Below are positions 1 to 8,903 of a DNA stretch of 64,000 nt, piece after piece. A model generated the notes under the pieces. That model was not told where the DNA came from and made no database searches. It saw only the letters and a list, made by a program, of their open reading frames with translations. The stretch's first letter is position 1. Every line of letters begins with the position of its first letter. The position numbers and the translations under genes are program-made. The stretch comes from Gammaproteobacteria bacterium (GTDB lineage Bacteria > Pseudomonadota > Gammaproteobacteria > Burkholderiales > Rhodocyclaceae). The stretch is from the NCBI GenBank assembly GCA_018824085.1, contig JAHJHI010000050.1, positions 62,001-126,000 on the forward strand, read 5' to 3'.

Positions 1-1515
1 CACGCCGAACAACTGCAGCGTGGCCGGATTGCAGCTCAGCACACCTTCATCGACGCTGACAAAAAAGTAGCCGTCGAGCGCGTACTCGAACACCGCGCGA
101 AACTTGGCTTCAGCGAGCTTGCGTTCGGTGATGTCCGACCAGTAACCGTTGTACAGCGTACCGCCGCGGCCATCCGGCGACGGCGTGCTGTCGCTTTGCA
201 GCCAGCGCTCGTCGTCGCCACAGCGTATCGGCAGTTCCACCGCGCTGACCGGTGGCAAGTCGCTGCCGGTGCCCATCATGCGCCAGGGCATGGCCGGATC
301 GGCGGCGATGGTCGCGACATCGCGCCCGAACAGCGCTTCGGCGCCGTGGCCGATGAAGGTGAAGTAGCCCTTGCGCGCTTTCGGGCGGTGGTAGCGGAAC
401 ACCGTCAGCGGCAAGGCGTTTGCGAGATCCAGCAACTCGTTGCGCGCCCGCTCGACTTCGGCATTGAGCCGCTCGCGGCGCGCCCAGAACACGAGCAGCA
501 ACAGCCCCAGCAACACCGCGAGCAATCCGACGCTCACGTGGCGCTGCCAGATCGCCGCTTCCCCATCCAGCGGCAGCAGCACCCACGCGGTGTACGGCAG
601 GGCGTCGACCTGGCGCCCGACGAGCACGTGCCGCAAGCCGTCGATGACTTCAATGCGGAGGGTCCTCCCGTCGACGGTCTCGTTCTCCGAGCGCCAGGGC
701 AGCACTTCGGGAACGTTCTTGTAGAGACGTTCGAGTGAGACGGCATCGGGCGGCTGGCCGGTCCGCGCCGGCGCGAACTGCTTCAGCACCAGGGCCGAAG
801 GCGAGCCGAGCACGACAACGCCATTGACATCGGTTACCAGCGCCCTCTGGTCGAAGCCGCCGAACAGCGTCTGCATGGAAGTCGGTTCCTGCTTCACGAC
901 GAGCACGCCGGCCGGCTGACCGGGCAGATCGACACGCGCCGAAAAGTAGAATCCGGGAGAGCCGCTCAGGCGGCCGATGAGGAACTGCGCACCGCGGCCG
1001 CGTTCGAGCGCATCGTGGAAATAGCCGCGCGAACTGAAGTTGCCGCCGATCAGGGCATTGCCCTGGTAGGCGCTGCTGTCGGCGACGACGGTGCCGTCGT
1101 GATCCAGCAGGTAGAGCAGCGAGAGGTTGAAGTCCTGCGCCAGCGCATTGAGTTCGCTGCTGGTGGCGACGACATCGGACTGCCCGAGCAGCCATTCGCG
1201 CCGCACCGCGAGGCCGGCGCTGTCGTCGGGCGCCACGCCGGACATGCGCGGCACCGCCAGGAACTCCTGCAGCGCCCGCTGGCGGGACAGCGCGACCGGC
1301 AAGGCTTCGAGCTGGCGGAAGGTGGTCGACAGCGACTCGACCAGACTGCCCAGACGCACCGCGCTGCGCACCCGGACATCATCGTGATACCCGCGCTCGG
1401 CGCGTTCGGCGAGCTGCCACGTGGCAATTGCCACCAGCGCCGTCCAGCCCAGCCCCAGCAGCGCGAAGCCGCGCCGCACCAGTGTTGCGTCGGTGGGAAA
1501 CTGCGACATCTGCAT
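1..1515 (-). CDS. Membrane sensor protein with double Cache and PAS domains, truncated by the window edge
   Basis: The frame is open for 505 codons from an ATG at 1515 to the window start, so the C-terminus is missing. A first membrane segment lies at about residues 13-29 and a second at about 305-325. The roughly 270 residues between them look like a periplasmic double Cache domain, with the typical LLDHDGTVVADSS and GYFHDALERG stretches. After the second segment come one PAS/PAC unit ending in YWSDITERKLAEAKF and the start of a second PAS domain. A second ATG two codons in (1509) is possible. A purine-rich GAGGAGGG lies upstream. The output domain lies outside the window: histidine kinase, GGDEF and EAL are all possible. 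It is divergent from the sulfide operon, with 261 bases between them. Confidence 0.85.
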   Translation of the reverse strand, partial: MQMSQFPTDATLVRRGFALLGLGWTALVAIATWQLAERAERGYHDDVRVRSAVRLGSLVESLSTTFRQLEALPVALSRQRALQEFLAVPRMSGVAPDDSAGLAVRREWLLGQSDVVATSSELNALAQDFNLSLLYLLDHDGTVVADSSAYQGNALIGGNFSSRGYFHDALERGRGAQFLIGRLSGSPGFYFSARVDLPGQPAGVLVVKQEPTSMQTLFGGFDQRALVTDVNGVVVLGSPSALVLKQFAPARTGQPPDAVSLERLYKNVPEVLPWRSENETVDGRTLRIEVIDGLRHVLVGRQVDALPYTAWVLLPLDGEAAIWQRHVSVGLLAVLLGLLLLVFWARRERLNAEVERARNELLDLANALPLTVFRYHRPKARKGYFTFIGHGAEALFGRDVATIAADPAMPWRMMGTGSDLPPVSAVELPIRCGDDERWLQSDSTPSPDGRGGTLYNGYWSDITERKLAEAKFRAVFEYALDGYFFVSVDEGVLSCNPATLQLFGV

Positions 1516-1776
1516 GTCCTTGATCGCCCTCCTCGCAAAGCTGCGTGCCGTCGATCAGCCGGAAAAGCCGGCCACATTGCCGTGCCGCCACCCGCCGACA
1601 TGCTGGCGGGCGACTGCAACGGATTCTAGACCGATGACGGCGGACGCGCCCGTTCGGTAACCTGAGTCACCGAGATTCCGCGCGCGGCACGGTTATAAGA
1701 GGCGTTCGGGCACGCGGCCATGGAGCCGCGCCACCGCCCTCGCCAACCCCGCCGCCGCCCGTCCCCAGGAGACCGC

Positions 1777-2646
1777 ATGTCCAGTTCATCCATGCACATT
1801 GAAGCCTTTTTTGACGACGCCACCAGCACCGTCAGCTACATCGTTCTCGATCGCGACAGCATGTCCTGCGCGATCGTCGACAGCGTCCTCGACTACGACC
1901 CGAAGGCCGGCCGTACCTCGACCGCGTCGGCCGACCGTGTGATTGCCCGCGTGACAGCGCTCGGCGCCCGCCTCGAATGGATACTCGAAACCCATGTGCA
2001 CGCCGACCATCTGTCGGCCGCGCCGTGGATACAGAAGCACCTTGGCGGCAAGCTCGGCATCGGCTCGAACATCGTCGCGGTACAGAAGGTGTTCGGCAAA
2101 CTGTTCAATGCGGGCACCGACTTCGAACGCGACGGCAGCCAGTTCGACCACCTGTTCGAAGATGACGAGCGCTTCACCATCGGCACGCTGCAGGCGCGCG
2201 CCCTGCACACACCGGGCCATACCCCCGCCTGCATGAGCTATCTGATCGAGGACGCCGCCTTCGTCGGCGACACGCTGTTCATGCCCGACTACGGCACCGC
2301 GCGCTGCGACTTTCCCGGCGGCGACGCGCGCACGCTCTACCGCTCGGTGCGGCGGCTGCTGGCGCTGCCGCCGCAGACACGCCTGTTCATGTGTCACGAC
2401 TACATGCCCGGCGGGCGCGCCGCGCGCTGGGAGAGCAGCGTCGCCGAAGAACTGCGCGACAACATCCACGTGCATGAAGGCATCACCGAGGACGACTTCG
2501 TCGCGATGCGTACCGCGCGCGACGCCACGCTCGACATGCCGGTCCTGATGCTGCCGTCGGTGCAGGTCAACATGCGCGCCGGCCATCTTCCGGCGCCGGA
2601 GGACAACGGCACGCGCTACATGAAGATTCCGATCGACGTTCTGTGA
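1777..2646 (+). CDS. Persulfide dioxygenase-like metallo-beta-lactamase-fold protein (ETHE1/Blh family)
   Basis: The 289-residue protein has the metallo-beta-lactamase fold with the metal-binding motif THVHADHL and later histidines in HTPGHT and CHDY. This ETHE1/Blh-like family oxidises glutathione persulfide to sulfite in sulfide detoxification. The start at 1777 (MSSSSMHIEAFF) is chosen because AGGAG sits 6 bases upstream; the frame extends further upstream without similarity to the family. It is the first gene of a same-strand set with a sulfide:quinone oxidoreductase fusion and a SulP carrier, which supports the persulfide role over a generic hydrolase. Here the DUF442 phosphatase domain that Blh proteins often carry is on the next gene instead. 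Exact substrate is inferred from family and context. Confidence 0.85.
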   Translation: MSSSSMHIEAFFDDATSTVSYIVLDRDSMSCAIVDSVLDYDPKAGRTSTASADRVIARVTALGARLEWILETHVHADHLSAAPWIQKHLGGKLGIGSNIVAVQKVFGKLFNAGTDFERDGSQFDHLFEDDERFTIGTLQARALHTPGHTPACMSYLIEDAAFVGDTLFMPDYGTARCDFPGGDARTLYRSVRRLLALPPQTRLFMCHDYMPGGRAARWESSVAEELRDNIHVHEGITEDDFVAMRTARDATLDMPVLMLPSVQVNMRAGHLPAPEDNGTRYMKIPIDVL

Positions 2647-2728
2647 ACGCCCATCCTTGAGCACCCGCAGTACGTGCCCCCTGCGGCACACAGTATCCAA
2701 TACAAATAAATACACAGGAGGAGAGTCC

Positions 2729-4396
2729 ATGGACATCAAACCGCTCAACCGGGAGCTTTCGGTCGCCGCACAGGTCACCGCCGGCGACCTGCCGGCGATC
2801 TACGCGGCCGGCGTTCGCGCGCTGATCTGCAACCGGCCCGACGGCGAGGGCCCCGATCAGCCCAACTTCAGCGAGATCGAACAGGCCGCGCGCGAACTCG
2901 GCATCGAGACGCACTACCTGCCGGTCGAATCGGGCAAGGTCAGCGACGAACAGGCGGTCGCCTTCGGCGCGCTGCTGGAGCGCGTGCCACGTCCCGCGCT
3001 GGCCTACTGCCGGACCGGGACGCGCTCGGCCACGCTGTGGGCGCTGTCGCAGGCGCACCGCCAGTCACTGCCGGACATACTGCAGTGCGCGCGCGGCGCC
3101 GGCTACGACCTGACGGCCGTGGCGCGGCGCATCGTCAACGGCGGGCGCATCGCGGGTGACGCGGCCGACGCGTCGCACGACGTCGTGATCGTCGGTGCGG
3201 GTGCAGCAGGCATCGCCGTAGCCGCCAGCCTGCGCACCCGCGAGCCCGGGCTCGACGTCGCGGTGATCGACCCGGCCGACGTGCACTACTACCAACCCGG
3301 CTGGACGCTGGTCGGCGGCGGCGTGTTCGCGCCGGAAGAAACGGCCCGCACGATGGGCAGCGTGCTGCCGCGCGGCGTGCGCTGGATCAAGGCCGCGGTC
3401 GCCGCGTTCGAGCCCGAGAAGAACATCGTCGTGCTCGACGGCTGCCGCCTCGTGAAGTACCGCAAGCTCATCGTCTGTCCGGGACTCAAGCTGGACTGGC
3501 ACGGCGTGGAGGGCCTCGTCGACACGCTGGGGCGCAACGGCGTCACGTCGAACTACCGCTATGACCTCGCCCCCTATACCTGGCAGCTGGTGCAGCAGCT
3601 GCGCGGCGGCCGCGCGCTGTTCACGCAGCCGCCGATGCCGATCAAGTGCGCCGGCGCACCGCAGAAGGCGATGTATCTGTCCTGCGACCACTGGCGCCGC
3701 AGCGGCCGGCTGAACGACATCGACGTGAGCTTCCACAACGCCGGCGCCGTGCTGTTCGGCGTGGTCGACTACGTGCCGGCACTGATGGAGTACGTGAAGC
3801 TGTACGGCATCCACCTGAATTTCGGCTCCACACTGACCGCGGTGGACGGCCCTGCGCGGCGCGCGACGTTCAGCGTCGCGCTGCCCGACGGCACGAAGGA
3901 AACCGTTCAGCGCGAGTACGACATGATCCACGTATGCCCGCCGCAGAAGGCGCCCGACTTCGTGCGCGCCAGTCCGCTCGCCGACGCCGCCGGCTGGGTC
4001 GAGGTCGATCACGGCACGCTGCGCCATGCCCGCTTCGAGCACATCTTCTCGCTCGGCGACGCGTGCTCCGCGCCGAACGCGAAAACCGCTGCCGCCGCGC
4101 GCAAGCAGGCGCCTGTGGTGGCGGAGAATGTCATCGCCAGCCTGGCCGGGCGCGACCTGCCGGCACGCTACGATGGCTACGGTTCCTGCCCGCTGACGGT
4201 GGAACGCGGCAAGATCGTGCTGGCTGAATTCACCTATGGCGGCAAGGTGGCGCCGAGCTTCCCGTCGTGGCTCATTGACGGCACGCGTCCGTCGGCACTC
4301 GCCTGGTATCTGAAGGAGCGCATCCTGCCGCCACTGTATTGGGAGGCTATGCTCAAGGGCCGCGAATGGCTGGCCAAACCGGAGATACCCGCTTGA
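2729..4396 (+). CDS. DUF442 phosphatase-like domain fused to sulfide:quinone oxidoreductase-like flavoprotein
   Basis: This 555-residue fusion begins with a DUF442/TIGR01244 phosphatase-like domain (about residues 1-110) containing the active-site loop YCRTGTRSATLW. A pyridine-nucleotide-disulfide oxidoreductase of the sulfide:quinone oxidoreductase type follows, with the FAD-binding motif VVIVGAGAAGIAVAASL near residue 150. Later family features are CPGLKLDW and PMPIKCAGAPQKAMYLSCD, whose two cysteines fit SQR redox chemistry, and the flavin-binding SLGDACSAPNAKTAAAARKQ. Such proteins oxidise sulfide at the membrane and pass electrons to quinone. AGGAGGAGA precedes the ATG at 2729. The gene follows the persulfide dioxygenase by 82 bases and overlaps the SulP start. 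The role of the DUF442 part is not known. Confidence 0.9.
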   Translation: MDIKPLNRELSVAAQVTAGDLPAIYAAGVRALICNRPDGEGPDQPNFSEIEQAARELGIETHYLPVESGKVSDEQAVAFGALLERVPRPALAYCRTGTRSATLWALSQAHRQSLPDILQCARGAGYDLTAVARRIVNGGRIAGDAADASHDVVIVGAGAAGIAVAASLRTREPGLDVAVIDPADVHYYQPGWTLVGGGVFAPEETARTMGSVLPRGVRWIKAAVAAFEPEKNIVVLDGCRLVKYRKLIVCPGLKLDWHGVEGLVDTLGRNGVTSNYRYDLAPYTWQLVQQLRGGRALFTQPPMPIKCAGAPQKAMYLSCDHWRRSGRLNDIDVSFHNAGAVLFGVVDYVPALMEYVKLYGIHLNFGSTLTAVDGPARRATFSVALPDGTKETVQREYDMIHVCPPQKAPDFVRASPLADAAGWVEVDHGTLRHARFEHIFSLGDACSAPNAKTAAAARKQAPVVAENVIASLAGRDLPARYDGYGSCPLTVERGKIVLAEFTYGGKVAPSFPSWLIDGTRPSALAWYLKERILPPLYWEAMLKGREWLAKPEIPA

Positions 4397-6171
4397 GCGC
4401 ACCTGCATTGCCCGCACGCCCGCAAGCCGGCACACCGCCGTCGGGGCTGGCGCGCTGGCTGCCGATACTGGGCTGGGCCCCCCGCTACGACCGCCCGGCC
4501 TTCGGCGCGGACCTGCTGGCGGCCGTCATCGTCACGCTGATGCTCATTCCGCAGAGCCTCGCCTATGCGCAGCTGGCCGGCCTGCCGCCGCAGGTGGGTT
4601 TGTATGCGAGCATCGCGCCGCTCGTCGTCTATGCGATCTTCGGTGGCAGCCATGCGCTGTCGGTCGGCCCGGTGGCCGTGGTGTCGCTGATGACGGCGGC
4701 GGCCATCGGCTCGCTCGGGCTGGCGGATGAAGCTGCGCGGCTGCAGGCTGCGTTGACGCTGGCCTTCGTGTCCGGGGTGATGCTCACCGTCATGGGGGTG
4801 CTGCGTCTGGGTTTCCTGACCAGCTTCCTCAGCCATCCGGTGGTGTCCGGCTTCATTACCGCATCGTCGCTGCTCATTGCGCTGAGCCAGTTGAAGCATC
4901 TTCTGGGCATACGCGCGCAGGGCGACACGCTGCCCGAATTGCTGTCCGGCCTCGTGGCAAACGTGCATGACACCAACGTGCCGACGCTGCTGCTCGGCGC
5001 CGGTGTCGTCGCCTTTCTCTACTGGGTGCGCAAGCGGCTCAAGCCGCTGCTGCTGCGTGCCGGCCTGTCGGCCCGCGCCGCCGACACCTGCGCCAAGGCG
5101 GGGCCGGTCGTCGCGGTGCTCGGCACGACGGCGCTCATGTGGGCGTTCCGGCTTGACGAACTGGGCGTGCGCAAGGTCGGCGACATTCCCGCCGGCCTGC
5201 CGCCGCTGACCCTGCCGTCACTCGACCCGGGCCTGTTGTCGCAGTTGCTGCTGCCGGCGCTGCTGATCAGCATCATCGGTTTCGTCGAATCGGTGTCCGT
5301 GGCCAAGACTTTCGCCGCCAAGCGGCGCCGTCGCATCGAACCGGACCAGGAACTGGTCGGTCTTGGCGCATCGAACCTCGCTGCGGCCTTCACTGGCGGC
5401 TACCCGGTCACCGGCGGCTTTTCACGCTCGGTGGTCAATTTCGACGCCGGCGCCGCAACACCGGCGGCCGGCGCCTTCACGGCGGTCGGCATCGCCGTCG
5501 CGTCCATCACGCTGACGCCCATGCTGCACTTCCTGCCGCAGGCGACGCTGGCCGCCACCATCGTCGTCGCCATCCTGACGCTGGTCGACATCGACACGCT
5601 GCGCACCACCTGGCGCTACTCGCGCGCCGACTTCCTCGCCGTCGCGACGACACTGCTCACCACATTGCTCGCGGGTGTCGAAGCCGGTGTCAGCGCGGGC
5701 GTCGCACTCACGCTGCTCACGCTGCTGTGGCACGCCAGCCGGCCGCACATGGCCGTGGTCGGTCGCGTGCCCGGTACCGAGCACTACCGCAACATCGAGC
5801 GTCACCGTGTCGAGACGCATCCGTCACTGATCGGGCTGCGCGTCGACGAAGGTCTCAACTTCATGAATGCGCGCCAGGTCGAGGACCGCATCCTCGCGCT
5901 GGTCACCGCCCAGCCGGCCGTGCGCAACGTCGTGCTGCTGTGCTCGGCAGTCAACGACATCGACGCCAGCGCGCTCGAAACGCTGGAGAGCATCGTGCAC
6001 CGTCTGGGCGACATGGGCGTGCGTCTGCACCTGTCGGAAGTGAAGGGGCCGGTGATGGACCGGCTGCGCCGCTCCGACCTGCCGGGCGCGCTGGGCGGTC
6101 AGGTATTCCTGTCGCACCACGAAGCCGTCACTGCGCTGACTGCCGGCGAATCTGCTCCACCTTCTCCCTGA
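4393..6171 (+). CDS. SulP family sulfate or anion transporter with C-terminal STAS domain
   Basis: The product has about 592 residues. The N-terminal signature LIPQSLAYAQLAGLPPQVGL and a run of hydrophobic helices to about residue 430 identify SulP, and a cytoplasmic STAS domain occupies the last 120 residues (VVLLCSAVNDIDASALETLE). The best start is a TTG at 4393 that overlaps the TGA of the preceding gene, with GGAG about 9 bases upstream; an in-frame ATG at 4339 would lie deep inside that gene. Coupling to the persulfide dioxygenase and SQR suggests it exports sulfite or sulfate made from sulfide, though uptake cannot be excluded. Its 3' end overlaps the convergent ankyrin gene by 44 bases. 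Confidence 0.88.
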   Translation: MSAPALPARPQAGTPPSGLARWLPILGWAPRYDRPAFGADLLAAVIVTLMLIPQSLAYAQLAGLPPQVGLYASIAPLVVYAIFGGSHALSVGPVAVVSLMTAAAIGSLGLADEAARLQAALTLAFVSGVMLTVMGVLRLGFLTSFLSHPVVSGFITASSLLIALSQLKHLLGIRAQGDTLPELLSGLVANVHDTNVPTLLLGAGVVAFLYWVRKRLKPLLLRAGLSARAADTCAKAGPVVAVLGTTALMWAFRLDELGVRKVGDIPAGLPPLTLPSLDPGLLSQLLLPALLISIIGFVESVSVAKTFAAKRRRRIEPDQELVGLGASNLAAAFTGGYPVTGGFSRSVVNFDAGAATPAAGAFTAVGIAVASITLTPMLHFLPQATLAATIVVAILTLVDIDTLRTTWRYSRADFLAVATTLLTTLLAGVEAGVSAGVALTLLTLLWHASRPHMAVVGRVPGTEHYRNIERHRVETHPSLIGLRVDEGLNFMNARQVEDRILALVTAQPAVRNVVLLCSAVNDIDASALETLESIVHRLGDMGVRLHLSEVKGPVMDRLRRSDLPGALGGQVFLSHHEAVTALTAGESAPPSP

Positions 6172-7207
6172 AGCGCTGGCGCAGCGCTTCGGTCGGCTGG
6201 CCGGCGTCCTGCGCCGCCTGCAATGCGCGCAGGATGTCCGCCGCACCGGCATCCGCCGAAATCGACTGCAGTGCCGGCGTCGCGCCTGCCGGCACCAGTT
6301 CGGCGCGCTCCGCGCCGGGCTTGCCGCGCTTGGCCGAAATGACGAGTGCCGACGGCGCCGCCTGCACCCTGCGCGTGTCAGCCGAGCGGCGATGTGCGTC
6401 GACCGCCGCCATGAACTGGCGGCGCAGCGCCTGCGTCGGCCTGCCCTTCGCTTCCGCCTGCCGCAGCTTCGCCAGCAGTTCGGCCACATCCGGCGGCGCC
6501 GGCACGGACGCCGGCATCGCGGCCGGCGCCGTCACGGGTGTCTCGACAACGGCGGCCGCGACTTCCTCCGGCGGCGCCACGAGTTCGGCGATGCGCAGGC
6601 GCTTGTAGCGCATCGCCCAGCCGAGCGCGTTCTCGCCGCGATCAGACTCGGCGCGTGCGTCGGCACCGGCCTCGACCAGCGTGCGCACGATGGCTTCGTT
6701 GCCCTCGCGCACGGCCATCATCAGCGGCGTGGCGAGGTTGGGCGCCCGGGAATCCAGCGCCGCGCCACGCGCGATCAACAGGTCGACGATGCGTGCCCGG
6801 CCGGCGAAGGCGGCGTAGTGCAGCGCGCCCCAGCTCTTGTCGCGCGGATTGAGCGCCGCGCCGTGATCGAGCAGCCACTCGACCGCTTCCTGCCGGCCGT
6901 GCCAGGCGGCGAGCGCGATCGCCTGTTCGCCGATCCGGCTGATATAGTCGATGTTGGCGCCGCGCTCGACGAACAGCTGCATCAGCGCAATGTTGCCCTC
7001 CGCCGCGGCAATCATCAGGCCGCTGCCCAGGGTGTCGGATTCGAAGTCCGGCGGCAGTCCTTCGTCCAGCCATTTCGCGGCGGACGACAGGTCACCCAGT
7101 TCCATCGCGCGGCCAAAGCGCGCGGCGTCCGGCAATTGCGCCTGTACCGGCGCCACGCAGGCGACGGCGAAAGTCAGCGCCATGACGGCGCGGCGTATGG
7201 AATTCAA
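6128..7207 (-). CDS. Secreted ankyrin-repeat protein
   Basis: The 359-residue protein starts with a signal peptide (hydrophobic core ALTFAVACVAPVQA) and should be periplasmic. About five ankyrin repeats fill residues 35-210, with recognisable cores such as GLMIAAAEGNIALMQLFVERG and TPLMMAVREGNEAIVRTLVE. After a proline/alanine-rich linker, two related 35-residue helical units follow, at about 243-280 and 322-359. Each contains a GxPTxALRxxF motif. Ankyrin domains bind proteins; no partner can be read from the sequence. It is convergent with and overlaps the end of the SulP gene by 44 bases. A downstream TonB-like protein is divergently transcribed from its 5' side. Confidence 0.85.
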   Translation of the reverse strand: MNSIRRAVMALTFAVACVAPVQAQLPDAARFGRAMELGDLSSAAKWLDEGLPPDFESDTLGSGLMIAAAEGNIALMQLFVERGANIDYISRIGEQAIALAAWHGRQEAVEWLLDHGAALNPRDKSWGALHYAAFAGRARIVDLLIARGAALDSRAPNLATPLMMAVREGNEAIVRTLVEAGADARAESDRGENALGWAMRYKRLRIAELVAPPEEVAAAVVETPVTAPAAMPASVPAPPDVAELLAKLRQAEAKGRPTQALRRQFMAAVDAHRRSADTRRVQAAPSALVISAKRGKPGAERAELVPAGATPALQSISADAGAADILRALQAAQDAGQPTEALRQRFREKVEQIRRQSAQ

Positions 7208-7292
7208 ATCGTGAGTCCTTGTCAGCGCACGGCGCCCGTCGGGCGCATCTCGTGCAGAATAGCGTGCCAGTCTACCGATCCCGCCGGCCCGT

Positions 7293-7835
7293 TTGTCCCG
7301 CCTGAAACTTCATTTCGCACTTGCCCTGTCCGTCGCGCTGCACGCCGCGCTGCTCGCATGGCCGCGCGACGCCGGTGTCGCTCCGACGCCTGCACCGGCA
7401 CGTCTGCAGGCGCGCCTGACCCGCGTGGCGCCGCCCGAAAAACCAACCGAAGCGCCGCCGGAATCCGCACCCGCCGTGTTGAAGGACACCCGGCCGGAGC
7501 CCGAGCCGGCAGCCGACCCACCGGCGAAGCCCGCACCCGTCGCGGCCGCCAGGCCGTCACCGGCCGTGATCGAACGCTCGCGCGTCAAGGCGCAGCAGAC
7601 GCTCAACAGCCATGTGTTCTACCCGCAGGAAGCCGTCGAGCGCGAACTCGAAGGCGAGGTCAGGCTGCGTCTGCTGCTCGACCGCAGCGGACGGGTGCTC
7701 GAAGCCGCCGTGATGCGCAGCAGCGGTCACCCGCTGCTCGACCGCGCCGCGCTCGACGCCGCGCGCCAGATCGGCCGGCTGGACGCCGGCGGCGTGCGCG
7801 AGCTGTTGCTGCCGGTGGTGTTCAGGCTGGAGTAG
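7293..7835 (+). CDS. TonB family protein (energy transducer C-terminal domain)
   Basis: A 180-residue protein with an N-terminal membrane anchor (LHFALALSVALHAALLAW), a proline/alanine/glutamate-rich spacer at about residues 30-90 and a C-terminal TonB domain. The TonB part includes the typical FYPQEAVERELEGEVRLRLLLDRSGRVLEAAVMRSSGHPLLD segment in shortened form. The start appears to be TTG at 7293 because no ATG precedes the anchor. TonB proteins couple ExbBD energy to outer-membrane transport, but no exbBD genes lie nearby. It is divergent from the ankyrin gene and convergent with yacG. Confidence 0.82.
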   Translation: MSRLKLHFALALSVALHAALLAWPRDAGVAPTPAPARLQARLTRVAPPEKPTEAPPESAPAVLKDTRPEPEPAADPPAKPAPVAAARPSPAVIERSRVKAQQTLNSHVFYPQEAVERELEGEVRLRLLLDRSGRVLEAAVMRSSGHPLLDRAALDAARQIGRLDAGGVRELLLPVVFRLE

Positions 7836-7874
7836 CGGAAAACCCGGGACGGCGCTGCGGCCGCCGCACGCCTG

Positions 7875-8081
7875 TCAGTTGGCTTCGGCGTCGTCGTCGG
7901 CGAGCGGAGCGCTTTCGTCGGGCACGCGGTATTCCTCGTTCGCCCACGCACCGAAATCGACGTCCTTGCAGCGCATGCTGCAGAACGGCCGGGCAGGATT
8001 CGACGGCGCGTACAGAGACGGCTGGCCGCATCGGGGACAGATGACCATGCGGCCTTCGGGTGTTGCGTTGCGCGTGCTCAC
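7875..8081 (-). CDS. yacG: DNA gyrase inhibitor YacG, zinc-binding
   Basis: A 68-residue protein with the YacG zinc motif: CPRCG near residue 15 and CSMRC about 19 residues later, followed by DFGAWANEEYRVP, a family hallmark. YacG binds GyrB and inhibits gyrase in E. coli. The likely start is GTG at 8081, overlapping the zapD stop codon in a GTGA junction; an internal ATG at 8048 is the alternative. Translational coupling to zapD and proximity to coaE match the common gammaproteobacterial and betaproteobacterial order. Confidence 0.9.
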   Translation of the reverse strand: MSTRNATPEGRMVICPRCGQPSLYAPSNPARPFCSMRCKDVDFGAWANEEYRVPDESAPLADDDAEAN

Positions 8082-8833
8082 AGATTGCAGAAAGTCAGTT
8101 CGAAGCCGACATCGACGTCGGCGACACGCGGCCGGGAATGGCCGCCGGGTGCGACGAAACGGATGTTCAACGCATACTTGTTGGCACTGATTTCCGGCGT
8201 GAAGGCGTCGGTCAGCGCGACGCGCAGGCGCACCATCTGCGCCGACTTGCCGCCCATCATCAGCTGGAAGGCGCCGTTGCCGGCGACGTGGCGTTCCGGC
8301 CGCCCGCTCGAACGCAGCAGGCGCAGCACGATGGTGAGGCCGTCACGGATCGGCAGCATGGGCGTGAGCCAGCCGGCGAGATCGGCCTGACGCGCAGCCG
8401 GGTCGCGATGGCGCCAGTAGTGATAGGACGGCAGATCGAATTCGCACAGCCCGCCGGGGATCGCGGCGCGGCTCTTGATGCTCATGAGCCACTCGTTCTC
8501 GCGCAGGTATTGCCCGATCTTGCCGGACATCGCCAAGAGCGCGGCGCTCGCCTGTTCAATCTCGTAGAGCGCGCCTGACAGGGCTTCTTCGGAAATGTCG
8601 GGATTGTTGCGGAAGGACATCAGCGTCTGGCGCTGACGCTCGAGTTCCTGCACGAGATCGACCTTCAGGTCGGCGCGCGAGGCGACTTCGAGAATCTCGA
8701 ACATGCTCACCAGTGCGACATGGTGCTCGTGCGGCCCCTCTGCACGCATGAAGTACTGCGTGCGTTCGAACAGGTCCTCCAGGCGCAGAAGGGTTCGTAT
8801 GCGCTCATTCAGAGGGTATTCGTATGTAATCAC
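8078..8833 (-). CDS. zapD: Cell division protein ZapD
   Basis: A 251-residue protein starting ITYEYPLNERIRTLLRLE, the conserved ZapD (YacF/DUF1342) N-terminus. A helical N-terminal half (about 1-115) is followed by a beta domain carrying the family pattern ENEWLMSIKSRAAIPGG and FDLPSYHYW. ZapD cross-links FtsZ filaments at the division ring. It lies between coaE (70 bases upstream) and yacG (4-base overlap), all on the minus strand. Confidence 0.93.
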   Translation of the reverse strand: MITYEYPLNERIRTLLRLEDLFERTQYFMRAEGPHEHHVALVSMFEILEVASRADLKVDLVQELERQRQTLMSFRNNPDISEEALSGALYEIEQASAALLAMSGKIGQYLRENEWLMSIKSRAAIPGGLCEFDLPSYHYWRHRDPAARQADLAGWLTPMLPIRDGLTIVLRLLRSSGRPERHVAGNGAFQLMMGGKSAQMVRLRVALTDAFTPEISANKYALNIRFVAPGGHSRPRVADVDVGFELTFCNL

Positions 8834-8903
8834 AGAGGCTTGTCCGGTACAAGTTCAAGCAAATTCTCATGATTCTGACGGAAAAGGCCTGCAGTCACAA
8901 CGC

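Noticed and set aside
1691-1700. TATAAG box upstream of the persulfide dioxygenase gene
   Set aside because: No acceptable -35 lies at the right distance, so a promoter call is not supported.
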